This document shows, piece by piece, positions 1 to 7,369 of a stretch of 64,000 bases of DNA (positions within the stretch are counted from its first letter, which is position 1; every line of letters starts with the position of its first letter). A program made the translations under genes and the position numbers. The stretch is from an uncultured Bacilli bacterium (GTDB lineage: Bacteria > Bacillota_I > Bacilli_A > RF39 > UBA660): assembly GCA_910583745.1 (NCBI GenBank), contig CAJTZC010000001.1, positions 124,001 to 188,000 on the forward strand. The letters run 5' to 3'. The notes under the pieces are model-generated. The model saw nothing but the letters and a program-made list of their open reading frames with translations. It was not told the DNA's origin and did not search any database.

Positions 1-337
1 CTTCTATTTCTTTTTTTAATTCTTTATAATTATCATCAGTGATTGATATTTCATATAACTGTCTTGCTGAAGTATTATTACATAAAAAATCATTTAAGTT
101 CTTAGATATTGGCAATTCATCTAAGTCTATATTTTGTAAAAAATATCCCTCATTAAATAACCTTTCTAATGACTGATTTTTACAATAGATCTTAAAAAAT
201 AAATATAACTTAATCGATTCTATTTGTGTATCTCTTAGTTTATCTTGATTAATTATATAATCTATAATGTTTTTAATTTTACAATCTTCTGATTGATACC
301 ACTCTTCACATTTTGTTTTTATTAATTCATGAAACAT
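1..337 (-). CDS. N-terminal part of a helicase-like protein (cut by window edge)
   Basis: This is an open minus-strand frame running off the left edge. It starts at an ATG preceded by a good AGGAGG-like site (TTGGAGGTCAATC). About 112 residues are visible, beginning MFHELIKTKCEEWYQ, with KLRDTQIESIKLYLFFKI and LERLFNEGYF further on. From memory, this pattern resembles the N-terminus of large DEAD/DEAH-box helicase proteins of Firmicutes mobile elements. No helicase motif lies inside the window, so the assignment rests only on that N-terminal resemblance. The DNA is very AT-rich, like the rest of the accessory block. Confidence 0.45.
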   Translation of the reverse strand, partial: MFHELIKTKCEEWYQSEDCKIKNIIDYIINQDKLRDTQIESIKLYLFFKIYCKNQSLERLFNEGYFLQNIDLDELPISKNLNDFLCNNTSARQLYEISITDDNYKELKKEIE

Positions 338-353
338 GATTGACCTCCAATCT

Positions 354-440
354 TTAGTTTTTTTCAGGAATAACTTCCATTATGTCTTCTACGTTGCATT
401 TTAACACTTTACAAATCTTTGCTAATTCATACACATTCTC
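354..440 (-). pseudogene. C-terminal stub of an XRE/HTH regulator
   Basis: The minus-strand frame reads YELAKICKVLKCNVEDIME then VIPEKN and a stop. This matches the end of HTH_26-type (Cro/CI-like) regulators, where the last helices read like LxKICKVLNCxxxDIME. A TAG stop lies just upstream in the same frame, so the DNA-binding part is missing. It sits between the helicase-like gene and the DapB-DUF5680 gene and looks like decayed island DNA. Calling it a remnant is an inference from this short match. Confidence 0.4.
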
Positions 441-1595
441 CTATCTTTTTATTGTTCCACCATGACATTTTAATACATATACTTTCTTATCATTTTTACT
501 TATTGTTTCTTCACCTTCAAAATAATCTAAATCACCAGTCACTTCAAATATATATTTATATTCATCGTTTATAAATTCTTTAGGTCCTCTTACTGGAAGT
601 ATATCATCATCTCCTACTTTCATTAATGCTGGTCTTAATGCTTTATCTACTGCTTCTTCACTTAAGGATTTATCCAAAGTTACACCATAATAATTCATAC
701 CCCAAATTGGTGTTTCATCACTAGATAAATAAACAACTTCCTCACCCATAAAATTTGTTCCACCAAAATATGTATCGTGATAAATCATATTTTTAGAACT
801 ATATTTGTAATCATGTGAACCTACTCTTGTTGATGATATCTTTTTTATATTTTCATTTGCATATGTTTGTTTTTTTGCTTCAATTAAGAAGTTATATAAA
901 TCTTCCATTTGTTTTTCTTTAAATAATCTATCTAGATCGTAAACACCATTAGGTTTCTTATCTTTCATCATTATAGCAATATTTAAAACGTCTTCTGCTA
1001 GTTCTTTAAATCCAATTACTCTACAATGAAAATCTGCAACTTTCCAATCATTTATCAATTCATCATATTCTAAAAATGATTTAATTTCTACTTCTTTGCC
1101 TGTTTCATTTAATACTCTTTTAGCAACAACTTTTGCTGTTTCACTAGGCACTTTTTTTGTTTTATAATGAGTTTCCACTAATTCGAGTTTTTCTTCTTTA
1201 CATTTTCTTGCATATTCAACAACATTATCAATAAACTTTTTTACTTTGAATCTAAAATTTCCACCTCTAAATACTGGAATAATATTTGATGCATTCTCGA
1301 ACGCTTTCATTTGTTCATCAGTTAATCCTGCTGTACCAATAATAATTGGCTTTTTAACTCTTAATGCATATTCTAGTATTTTATCAAAACTATCTTTATG
1401 TGAAAAATCAATAATCACATCAAAATCTTCTTTTATACTATCTAATTCATCATAATTATAGAAATTATTATCACTTCTACAAATTCCTGCAACAATTTCT
1501 ACTGAATCACTTAATTTAGCAATTTCTAATGCCTCTTTTCCGGTTCTACCTGTTATTCCACTCCATAATACTTTTACTTTCTTCATTTTTTTCAT
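441..1595 (-). CDS. DapB-like reductase domain fused to a DUF5680 domain
   Basis: The 384-aa protein has two parts. Residues 1 to about 225 look like dihydrodipicolinate reductase (DapB): a nucleotide-binding SGITGRTGKEA loop near residue 12, IDFSH, GTAGLT, and KKVPSETAK where DapB has its KKDAPSGTA substrate loop, then PNGVYDLDRLF at the end. Residues about 235-384 match DUF5680: SHDYKY, YHDTYFGGTNFMGEE and MNYYG. DapB catalyses the NAD(P)H step of lysine/diaminopimelate synthesis, but the altered substrate loop (APSGTA replaced by VPSETA) makes that activity uncertain here. Start is ambiguous between 1595 and the ATG at 1586, which has better spacing from GAGAGG. There is no obvious lysine-pathway neighbour; the surroundings are a decayed island. 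Confidence 0.75.
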   Translation of the reverse strand: MKKMKKVKVLWSGITGRTGKEALEIAKLSDSVEIVAGICRSDNNFYNYDELDSIKEDFDVIIDFSHKDSFDKILEYALRVKKPIIIGTAGLTDEQMKAFENASNIIPVFRGGNFRFKVKKFIDNVVEYARKCKEEKLELVETHYKTKKVPSETAKVVAKRVLNETGKEVEIKSFLEYDELINDWKVADFHCRVIGFKELAEDVLNIAIMMKDKKPNGVYDLDRLFKEKQMEDLYNFLIEAKKQTYANENIKKISSTRVGSHDYKYSSKNMIYHDTYFGGTNFMGEEVVYLSSDETPIWGMNYYGVTLDKSLSEEAVDKALRPALMKVGDDDILPVRGPKEFINDEYKYIFEVTGDLDYFEGEETISKNDKKVYVLKCHGGTIKR

Positions 1596-1616
1596 ATCCT
1601 CTCATTTTGAATTATT

Positions 1617-2616
1617 TTAATTATCATTTAAAACCTTTTTAACTTCATTTATTAATTGTTCTTTATCTGGAATATAGTAAGTATAAGTCGATGCAAATAT
1701 ATTATTTGATAAGCCTCCTAATGCATATTCAAGCATTACTTTATCCTTTTCAGCACATAATATAATCCCAATAGGTTTGCCATCATCTTCACTATTTACA
1801 TCTTGCTCATAATAATTCAAATACATATTCATTTGTCCTAAGTTTTCTGCCTTTAAGCTGTTCATTTTTAAATCTATCAAGACGTAAGATTTTAAATATT
1901 TATTGTAGAAAACCATGTCCACTTAATAATCTGTATTATTTAAAGTTATTCTTTGCTGACTACCAACAAACATAAAGCCCTTACCTAATTCAAGCAGAAA
2001 ATCTTCTATATGCCTTATCAACTTATATTCTAAATCTTTTTCTAATAGTGGTTTTTGTTCTTTTATACCCAAAAATTCAAATACATGGGGTTGTTTAACT
2101 ATATCACTTGGTTTAGAGATAATTTGTCCATCTTTTGATAATTCAAGAACTTTTTCTTTATTAGCTTTACCATCTGATAATAGTAATCTTTCAAATAGTG
2201 ATGTATCCAATTGACGTCTTAATTCTCGAACACTCCAATTTTCATTAATACATTCTTTTTCGTAAAAATTTCTTTTATCTTTATCTTGAATTATCATCAA
2301 CTCTAAATAATGTGACCACGATAATTTTTAATTTAACTCTTCTAATTTAGGATAAGCCTTATAAAAAACTCTCATATATTTTAAATTTGAAATTGAATAT
2401 CCTTTTCCTAAATATTTTGTTAATTCTTTTGATAGTCCTTTTAAAACTTCCCTTCCATATTCAAGTCTATTATTATATTCATTTTCATTTGAAACAATAA
2501 TTCTTCCAATATAGGTAAACAATTGATTTATTAATCTCTTGTGCTAAATTAGTGCGTGTTTGATTAACTAATTCTGTTATTTCATTTATAATTTTATTAT
2601 TTATTTCTTCTAACAT
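1617..2616 (-). pseudogene. Broken YhcG/DUF1016 PDDEXK nuclease gene
   Basis: The reading begins at ATG 2616 (AAAAGGAGAAAAT before it) with MLEEINNKIINEITEL and runs to INKSIVYLYW. It then shifts frame to YIGRIIVSNENEYNNRLEYG. After YPKLEELN there is an in-frame TAA, and the text resumes as KLSWSHYLELMIIQDKDKR. After RITLNNTDY there is a second in-frame TAA, followed by VDMVFYNKYLKSYVLIDLK, the nuclease core with D and D-x-K. The concatenated product (about 333 codons) is the normal length and order of the YhcG family: an N-terminal DUF1016 helical domain, then a PDDEXK nuclease. One frameshift plus two stops mark it as dead. YhcG-type proteins are common in restriction and defence islands. 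Confidence 0.85.
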
Positions 2617-2632
2617 ATTTTCTCCTTTTTAT

Positions 2633-2660
2633 GAATTGGCCAGACGCGTCTGACCAATTC
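2633..2660. repeat. 28-bp near-perfect GC-rich palindrome
   Basis: The two arms GAATTGGCCAGACG and CGTCTGACCAATTC are complementary apart from one mismatched pair. The site lies between the double-HTH gene (stop at 2729) and the broken YhcG start (2616). It has no T-tract on either side, so it does not look like a standard terminator. An operator is possible. It stands out as GC-rich in AT-rich surroundings. Confidence 0.7.
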
Positions 2661-2728
2661 GAAAATGACACTATGACAGCAAATTTTGGGAGGGATACTC
2701 CTATTTTTTCCTGTCATTCCTGTCATTT

Positions 2729-3289
2729 TTAATCCACAATATTGCTAATTTTAACATTGTAATACTCTGCCAGTTCTTTTACTACATCATTATTTATTTT
2801 CCTTTTTCCATTTTCATATTTATTATAAGTTGATTTATCTACTTTCAAATATTTTGCTATATCATCCTGAGTTTTATTGTTTTCAAGTCTTAAATTTTTG
2901 ATTCTTAATCTAACTTTACTTTGTATTTTTTTTTCTTCTTTATCTAAATAATCTTTCATAGCATTAGGAATATTTAGATCTACTGCTATGTATTTTTGTT
3001 TATCATTTGCTACTGCATTTGAATAATTAAATAATTGTCTTTGTTCTTTTAAAGTTAATTCAGGCATATCTTCAAAAAAATAATTTGTTGATACTTTATA
3101 AAATTTTGCTAAATCTCTTAACATTTGTAATGGGACTGTCCTATTTCCTATCTCATAGTCTTTATAGGTATTTCTATTTACACCAATTACTCCACAAATT
3201 TCTTTTTGAGAAAGATTAAATATACCTCTTAATTCAGCCATATGTTTACCAATAACTATATTAATAGTATCCTTATCACTTTTTCTCAT
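2729..3289 (-). CDS. XRE-family regulator with two HTH domains
   Basis: The 186-aa protein carries two lambda-repressor-like HTH domains. The first spans about residues 10-70 (ELRGIFNLSQKEICGVIGV, NRNTYKDYEIGNRTVP). The second spans about residues 125-186 (LRLENNKTQDDIAKYLKV, DKSTYNKYENGKRKI). A linker of about 55 residues joins them. Such proteins are usually transcription regulators of mobile elements. The start is supported by GAGGAGGCTTACTC before the ATG. It is divergent from the promoter and excisionase-like remnant to its right, which fits a repressor controlling the decayed element. The DNA target is not known; the 2633-2660 palindrome is a candidate only by proximity. Confidence 0.85.
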   Translation of the reverse strand: MRKSDKDTINIVIGKHMAELRGIFNLSQKEICGVIGVNRNTYKDYEIGNRTVPLQMLRDLAKFYKVSTNYFFEDMPELTLKEQRQLFNYSNAVANDKQKYIAVDLNIPNAMKDYLDKEEKKIQSKVRLRIKNLRLENNKTQDDIAKYLKVDKSTYNKYENGKRKINNDVVKELAEYYNVKISNIVD

Positions 3290-3389
3290 GAGTAAGCCTC
3301 CTCTTCGTTTATAATTATATCACAAGTTGGTGCATTTTGTCTATTTTATATTGAATTTTGTTAAAATTAATTGTTTTTCTAATTTTGTG

Positions 3390-3418
3390 TTGACATCTTA
3401 CACCAAAAATATTATATT
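3390..3418 (+). promoter_or_regulatory. Sigma-A type promoter of the decayed element
   Basis: TTGACA at 3390-3395, a 17-bp spacer, then TATATT at 3413-3418. It points toward the excisionase-like remnant at 3686 and lies in the divergent gap next to the double-HTH regulator. Confidence 0.6.
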
Positions 3419-3685
3419 GTAATTGTTAAGTGCATATTGGCATTTTTAAAGTGATATCGAGATTGACAATCTGCACTTACCAGTTCTTTGAAAATTAAAT
3501 AGAGTTGGACGTCGCCGATATTCTGCCGACTCGTTAAATAAATGCAAGGCACATACCTCTATTGGCACTTGTAGATTAACTAAAATCTTCGTTACATATA
3601 TGGCTAATCACTATATATACATCCTTAAAGGGAGTTGTTGGTAACACTAAAACCATCAGTAGTATAGAGAAAGCGAGGTGAATCA
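3419..3685 (+). other. Long non-coding leader before the excisionase-like remnant
   Basis: These 267 bases hold no convincing gene. They are less AT-rich than the surroundings around 3505-3535 (GTTGGACGTCGCC, then CTGCCGACTCG), where a GTCG...CGAC stem is possible. The region probably formed the 5' leader or regulatory stretch of the element that once read xis-rep-int here. Confidence 0.4.
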
Positions 3686-3838
3686 ATGAATGCAAGAGAG
3701 ACTTTAAACTTAATATCAAAACAATGGTGTGATCTAAATGATTTAAGAAAACTTACAGGGCTAGGAAAAAATAATGCTATCAAGTTAAAAAATGAAATAA
3801 GAATTGATTTAGAATCAATTTTACTAATAATACAATAA
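3686..3838 (+). pseudogene. Excisionase-like gene, truncated
   Basis: A 50-codon frame begins MNARETLNLISKQWCDLNDL and then KNNAIKLKNEIRIDLE. It is a clear paralogue of the intact protein at 12910-13146 (MDARETLKLISKQWCNLNDL). Homology stops at residue 43 and the last seven residues are out of frame with the joined integrase segment. The start has GCGAGGTGAATCA before the ATG. A deletion has fused this 5' piece to the 3' piece of an integrase gene. In the intact element the two genes are separated by a RepA-like gene. Confidence 0.75.
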
Positions 3839-4266
3839 GAATCAATAAAGGACTTAATGATGATGTAAATAGAAAAAAATACACTATCACAAGTCCTAAA
3901 ACTTTAACAAGTAATAGAACACTACCTATACCAAAAGAGTTAGTTAATGATTTAAAAGAATTAAAACGAAGTGCTATGAGTTATACTAATTTTCAAGAGA
4001 ATTGGTTTATATTCGGTAATGCTACCCCTCTTGGAGATGATGTCATTAGAAGAAGAAAAAATAATAAATGTAAGGAGGCAGGTGTTAAAGTTATTAGAAT
4101 CCACGATTTTAGGCATTCCTGTGCCTCATTACTTATCAATAATGGTGCAGACATAACACTTGTTGCTAAATATCTAGGACACTCTAAAATTGATGAAACA
4201 TTAAATACCTACTCTCCCATGTTTAAGAACAAACTAGACAATATCATTGGTCTTATTGATAAATAA
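3820..4266 (+). pseudogene. C-terminal remnant of a tyrosine integrase
   Basis: The frame starts abruptly inside the excisionase remnant and reads TSPKTLTSNRTLPIPKELV, then VIRIHDFRHSCASLLINNG and LGHSKIDETLNTYSPMF. These are the HxxR box (H-D-F-R-H), the LGH box and the tyrosine nucleophile of the phage integrase family. It is a close relative of the integrase at 14129-15244 but lacks everything upstream of the sheet before the second box, including the first catalytic Arg. It is therefore inactive. It marks the right part of an older element in tandem with the intact one. Confidence 0.85.
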
Positions 4267-4424
4267 ATGATACTAGAGAACAAAAAATTGAGTGTGATAA
4301 TTCAAACGATTATAAGAACAATAAAGATGACTTTGAAATGAGTTTATAATAGAAATAAGGAATTTGGTAAATTTGCCAAGTTCCTTACTTTTTTGCTTTT
4401 AAATAATCAAAAAACTTAAGAATG

Positions 4425-4443
4425 CTACCTATATGCTACCTAA
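4425..4443 (+). repeat. Degenerate CTACCTA direct repeat (integrase arm-like)
   Basis: CTACCTATATGCTACCTAA has the same layout as the exact 20-bp repeats at 4651 and 15250: two ACCTA units 12-13 bp apart. It sits about 160 bp after the integrase remnant, so it is probably the arm-type site of the decayed element. Confidence 0.45.
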
Positions 4444-4475
4444 AGCACATTTTTTAGTTTTGGCTTTTCGAGAAA

Positions 4476-4533
4476 CCCTTATAAATAAAGGGCAAAAAAA
4501 GTGGAGCACATTGTATCGTGCTCCTTCAGGGGG
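4476..4533 (+). repeat. att-like core at the junction of the two elements
   Basis: The block reads CCCTTATAAATAAAGGG, a hairpin (GGAGCAC...GTGCTCC at 4503-4524), then TTCAGGGGG. The same order with the same orientation occurs at 15293-15339 after the intact integrase. It also occurs, on the minus strand, at the rRNA methyltransferase 3' end (25.6 kb), where the 18-base core ACCATTATAAATAAAGGG differs by one base. I read it as the right end of the decayed element and the left end of the intact one. Confidence 0.55.
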
Positions 4534-4650
4534 CTAAAATTTATTGCATATAAAACTAATTATTGAGAGTTAATTCCTTATATTTTAAGCATTTTAAAAC
4601 CATTTCAGATTAATAAAAATTAAAACATATTAACTGATTTTATAGTTTGA

Positions 4651-4670
4651 GTACCTATTTGGGTACCTAA
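4651..4670 (+). repeat. 20-bp direct repeat, left copy
   Basis: GTACCTATTTGGGTACCTAA is identical to 15250-15269, which lies 5 bp past the integrase stop. Each copy holds two GTACCTA units 13 bp apart, typical of integrase arm-binding sites or an att core. The pair delimits about 10.6 kb of DNA that contains the whole intact element module and cargo. Confidence 0.65.
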
Positions 4671-4722
4671 AAGAGATAATACTACTACTTATATTCTTCC
4701 TGTATATGAAAGGAAAAATATT

Positions 4723-5085
4723 ATGGAAATAACTTATACTAAATATGGTGATTATCTATTACCAAATCTAATTTTAAAACCTATAAAACAAGATAATTTA
4801 AATAAATATGGATTAATGAGATTAAACTATCTGAAAAAGAATAAACCAACATTATATCAACAATTATTAATGCAAGATAACTTATATGATCATCTTTTTT
4901 CAGTCAGTATTGAAGCAGAAGATAAAGTTAATTATCTAATTGATGAAATGGTTAAACTAGATGACTCTATTACCGAAGAATTGAAAACAAATAATCAAAT
5001 GATATGGGTACGAAAAATGAATAACTATAAAAATATTGCTGAAGAAATAGTTTTAAAAGAACTTATCTATGGAGATACAATATGA
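4723..5085 (+). CDS. tnpV: TnpV-family transposon-encoded protein
   Basis: The 120-aa protein has the TnpV layout: an N-terminal YTKYGDYLLPNLIL, then GLMRLNYLKKNKPTLYQQLL where the family has WGxRHxRYLKxHR, and a C-terminal NNQMIWVRKMNNYKNIAEEIV, equivalent to the family's NQMxWVxxMNNIRxxAxEIV. TnpV proteins are small, all-helical proteins of unknown biochemical role carried by Firmicutes transposons and integrative elements. The start has AAAGGAAAAATATT before the ATG. Its stop overlaps the next start (ATGA), so the two genes are translationally coupled. Confidence 0.8.
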   Translation: MEITYTKYGDYLLPNLILKPIKQDNLNKYGLMRLNYLKKNKPTLYQQLLMQDNLYDHLFSVSIEAEDKVNYLIDEMVKLDDSITEELKTNNQMIWVRKMNNYKNIAEEIVLKELIYGDTI

Positions 5086-5393
5086 TAAAAGGCAAAGAAG
5101 ATATAACTGATAAAGAATTTGAAGAGGTACTTCTATCTTTTTATGATAACTACAATGAATATATGATTAATTATGTTATACCGGATACCGTAGCATTTTA
5201 TCTAGCAAATGGATATAGTAGAGATTGTCTATCCGATTGTTCTTCATATAATCATATTAATTCTGCGATTGATATATTTAATGTTACTTGTGATATTAAT
5301 TGTCTTATACCCAAGATAAAGCAAATTTTAAGAATTAAATTTAATCTCAAAATATCAAATGATAATCCACTGAAAATTGAAAAATATATGTAA
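5082..5393 (+). CDS. Small protein of unknown function coupled to tnpV
   Basis: The 103-aa protein is not one I recognise. It is acidic in the first half (KEDITDKEFEEVLLSF) and has four cysteines (RDCLSDCSS, VTCDINCL). It overlaps the tnpV stop by 4 bp and is followed directly by a terminator, so the two genes form a short plus-strand operon at the left end of the element. Confidence 0.6.
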   Translation: MIKGKEDITDKEFEEVLLSFYDNYNEYMINYVIPDTVAFYLANGYSRDCLSDCSSYNHINSAIDIFNVTCDINCLIPKIKQILRIKFNLKISNDNPLKIEKYM

Positions 5394-5434
5394 AAAAATA
5401 AGCACTTTCCAATTACTAGATTGTGCTTATTTTT
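5394..5434 (+). terminator. Rho-independent terminator of the tnpV operon
   Basis: AAATAAGCAC and GTGCTTATTT pair perfectly around a loop of about 18 bases, followed by TTTTTA. It begins directly at the stop of the preceding gene. Confidence 0.7.
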
Positions 5435-5449
5435 ATATCTATATTGTCC

Positions 5450-5506
5450 TAGCCAGCACTGAAACCCTACTCCCGCAAGGTTTTCTATTATGGGAAATCC
5501 CATACC
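5450..5506. repeat. Left arm of an imperfect inverted repeat bracketing the cargo
   Basis: The plus strand carries AGCCAGCACTG, five bases, CTACTCCCGC, then ATGGGA, CCCA and CCTA. The same blocks in the same order occur on the opposite strand at 11985-12044. The two copies enclose about 6.5 kb: the radical SAM operon, the small RNA, and the DUF3800, Nudix and serine hydrolase genes. The left copy ends at the stop codon of the radical SAM gene. Confidence 0.65.
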
Positions 5507-6574
5507 CTAAATTTTACTTTTATCATATGCAATAACATTCAGTCCACAAGGACAGCTCCCCTCAAAATTATTCTCATTATTGCTTTTAAATTTTTTAAAT
5601 TTCAAAGAAAACCATGCTTGTTCTATATTACTATCTTTTAAATCTATTCCAAAACTTGAATTTTGAATAAACGAGCATGGATACATTATCATATTTGGAG
5701 AAATATAACAAGAAAAACGTGCTGCTTCGCAAAAATCAATGGAACTTTTATTAACATTTCCTAATTTTGAAATTATTATAGGAGAGAAGCAAGTATCAAA
5801 TCCTATTTTGAAATTATATTTTTTATCGTTTATAATATTCAAAAACTTCATAAATTTATTATCATTTATGTTTATCATCTTATCTGCATTTGCTAATCCC
5901 ACTGGCTTGTATAATAAAAAAATGATCGCATTTATTCCATTTGGAAATAAATTATTCTCTAATCTAAAAATTATGTCATCTATTGTATCTTTTGAAATAA
6001 CATAATGAATATTTGTAATAATACCATTAGATATCAATTTTTTAATAGCTTCTATGCTTTGAACATTGGATTCTTTATTCATACCATCTTTAGTAACTAT
6101 TTTACTATATAATGATACTGCTACCGCTCCACAATACTTTTTCATTAGTTTAATTTCTAAATCACTTAATAATATTCCCGTAGTAGTTAAATTAGGAACA
6201 ATTCCATTATCATAAGTATACTTTAATATCTTACCAAAATCTTTATGTTTGTTTGGGTCACCTCTGCCACCTAAGGCAACTTGAAATGTTTTGTATTTAC
6301 ATTGGTCAACTATTTTCTTATAATCTTCAAAATCCATATCTTCATGAACATTATTTGCTTGATAACAATCTACCCCAAAATTTCTGCAATATTTTTGATT
6401 GACATGACACTTCCCCATGATTCCAATATCAATTAATTCTGGAAAACTTCTCATATATGGTTCTTTTGAAGTCTCATTTCCATTTTCATCTAAAATATTT
6501 GTACGAATAAGCATTCCATTTTTTTCATTAAAAATCTCAGTAAAATTAAATAATTTATCTTTATATACTTTCAT
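5507..6574 (-). CDS. Radical SAM / SPASM-like protein with atypical cysteine spacing
   Basis: The 355-aa protein resembles radical SAM enzymes: GGRGDPNKH in the place of the GGEP motif, alternating strands and helices to about residue 270, and a C-terminal cysteine cluster (FCEAARFSC, YPCSF, SCPCG) like a SPASM or Twitch domain. The expected CxxxCxxC is not present. The N-terminal cysteines are C56, C63 and C70 in GKCHVNQKYC and GVDCYQ, i.e. Cx6Cx6C. SPASM proteins often modify peptides, so a substrate encoded nearby is plausible. The gene is last in a four-gene minus-strand operon, starting 3 bp after the stop of the NSSST-motif protein. ATG 6574 fits best; 6583 is an alternative that would overlap the upstream stop. 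Confidence 0.75.
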   Translation of the reverse strand: MKVYKDKLFNFTEIFNEKNGMLIRTNILDENGNETSKEPYMRSFPELIDIGIMGKCHVNQKYCRNFGVDCYQANNVHEDMDFEDYKKIVDQCKYKTFQVALGGRGDPNKHKDFGKILKYTYDNGIVPNLTTTGILLSDLEIKLMKKYCGAVAVSLYSKIVTKDGMNKESNVQSIEAIKKLISNGIITNIHYVISKDTIDDIIFRLENNLFPNGINAIIFLLYKPVGLANADKMININDNKFMKFLNIINDKKYNFKIGFDTCFSPIIISKLGNVNKSSIDFCEAARFSCYISPNMIMYPCSFIQNSSFGIDLKDSNIEQAWFSLKFKKFKSNNENNFEGSCPCGLNVIAYDKSKI

Positions 6575-6576
6575 AA

Positions 6577-6978
6577 CTACCATCCATTATCAGTTGCATC
6601 TATGTAAATTTCTGAATCACTATACTTAATGTAATCTAAACACATTGTAATTTCATAATTAGTTTCATCACTTGAAATTTGTCCACAGTAAATCTCATAT
6701 CCTTTCTTTAAAGCTTTCTTATACTTATCTGCAGTCTCTTTTCCAAATAATTCATTTATCAGACTATAACTTAATGATTCCTGATAACTATAATGATAAA
6801 ATCCATCTTTGCCATCATTTATCATATTTTTACATACAGAAACTATATCATAATAATTAGGTGTTTTTTCTGTTACACCCAATTTTTGTGCTAAGTGCTC
6901 ACCTGTTAATTCTTTTTTTGAAATTATAATGTAGCTTGTAGATGAACTATTTGTAACAAATCCATCTCTAATTTTCAT
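6577..6978 (-). CDS. Protein with N-terminal FVTNSSSTSYI motif, candidate radical SAM partner
   Basis: The 133-aa protein begins MKIRDGFVTNSSSTSYIII. From memory, a very similar N-terminal motif ([KR]xxxFVTNSSSxSFI) occurs at the extreme start of many otherwise unrelated bacterial and phage proteins; its role is unknown to me. The rest is acidic and Tyr-rich (DGFYHYSYQESLSYS, ALKKGYEIYCG, YIKYSDSEIYIDATDNGW). The start at 6978 is fixed by GGGAGG eight bases upstream and overlaps the previous gene by 11 bp. Position immediately before the radical SAM gene makes it a candidate substrate or partner; that is inference. Confidence 0.65.
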   Translation of the reverse strand: MKIRDGFVTNSSSTSYIIISKKELTGEHLAQKLGVTEKTPNYYDIVSVCKNMINDGKDGFYHYSYQESLSYSLINELFGKETADKYKKALKKGYEIYCGQISSDETNYEITMCLDYIKYSDSEIYIDATDNGW

Positions 6979-7369
6979 ACACATAGCCTCCCATAAACTT
7001 ACTAACAATATTATGAATTTCTTCATCATACAATAAATTATATAGGGGTTGTTCATTCCCAATATCTTTATATTTATAATAACTTTTTGTATTATTAAAT
7101 TTTTCTAATAATTCATCTGGTATATTATAATGTTCTGATAAAAATATTTCAAAACTAGAATATTCTTTACTATAATATTTTTTAAACTCTTTATATAAGT
7201 TGATACTATCTCCAATTATATAATCATACAATCTGACATATAATTGGTATAAATAAGACTTTTTCTTAACATAAAATAACTCCAAAAAGTGCTTTTTACT
7301 CATATCATCATTCTTTATAAAAAATATCTTATCATCTAATCTAATAATAGTCTTTTGAATCCTCTTCAT
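6968..7369 (-). CDS. Small uncharacterised protein of the ATPase/radical SAM operon
   Basis: The 133-aa protein is not recognised. It is rich in Lys, Tyr, Phe and Leu (FLELFYVKKKSYLYQLYVRL, YKEFKKYYSKEYSSFEIFL) and probably helical, with no clear membrane segment. The start has TTGGAGGAGAATTATT before the ATG. It overlaps the upstream ATPase gene by 29 bp and the downstream gene by 11 bp, so all are translated from one message. Confidence 0.6.
   Translation of the reverse strand: MKRIQKTIIRLDDKIFFIKNDDMSKKHFLELFYVKKKSYLYQLYVRLYDYIIGDSINLYKEFKKYYSKEYSSFEIFLSEHYNIPDELLEKFNNTKSYYKYKDIGNEQPLYNLLYDEEIHNIVSKFMGGYVYEN

Noticed and set aside
1617..2522. Alternative genetic code or stop-codon read-through to explain the interrupted YhcG
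   Set aside because: TAA is used as a normal stop throughout the window and a frameshift is also present, so decay explains it.
2328..2522. Separate 64-aa gene
   Set aside because: It is a middle fragment of the YhcG pseudogene.
5252..5503. 83-aa minus-strand gene ending the radical SAM operon
   Set aside because: It overlaps the terminator, the inverted repeat and a plus-strand gene, and has no ribosome site.
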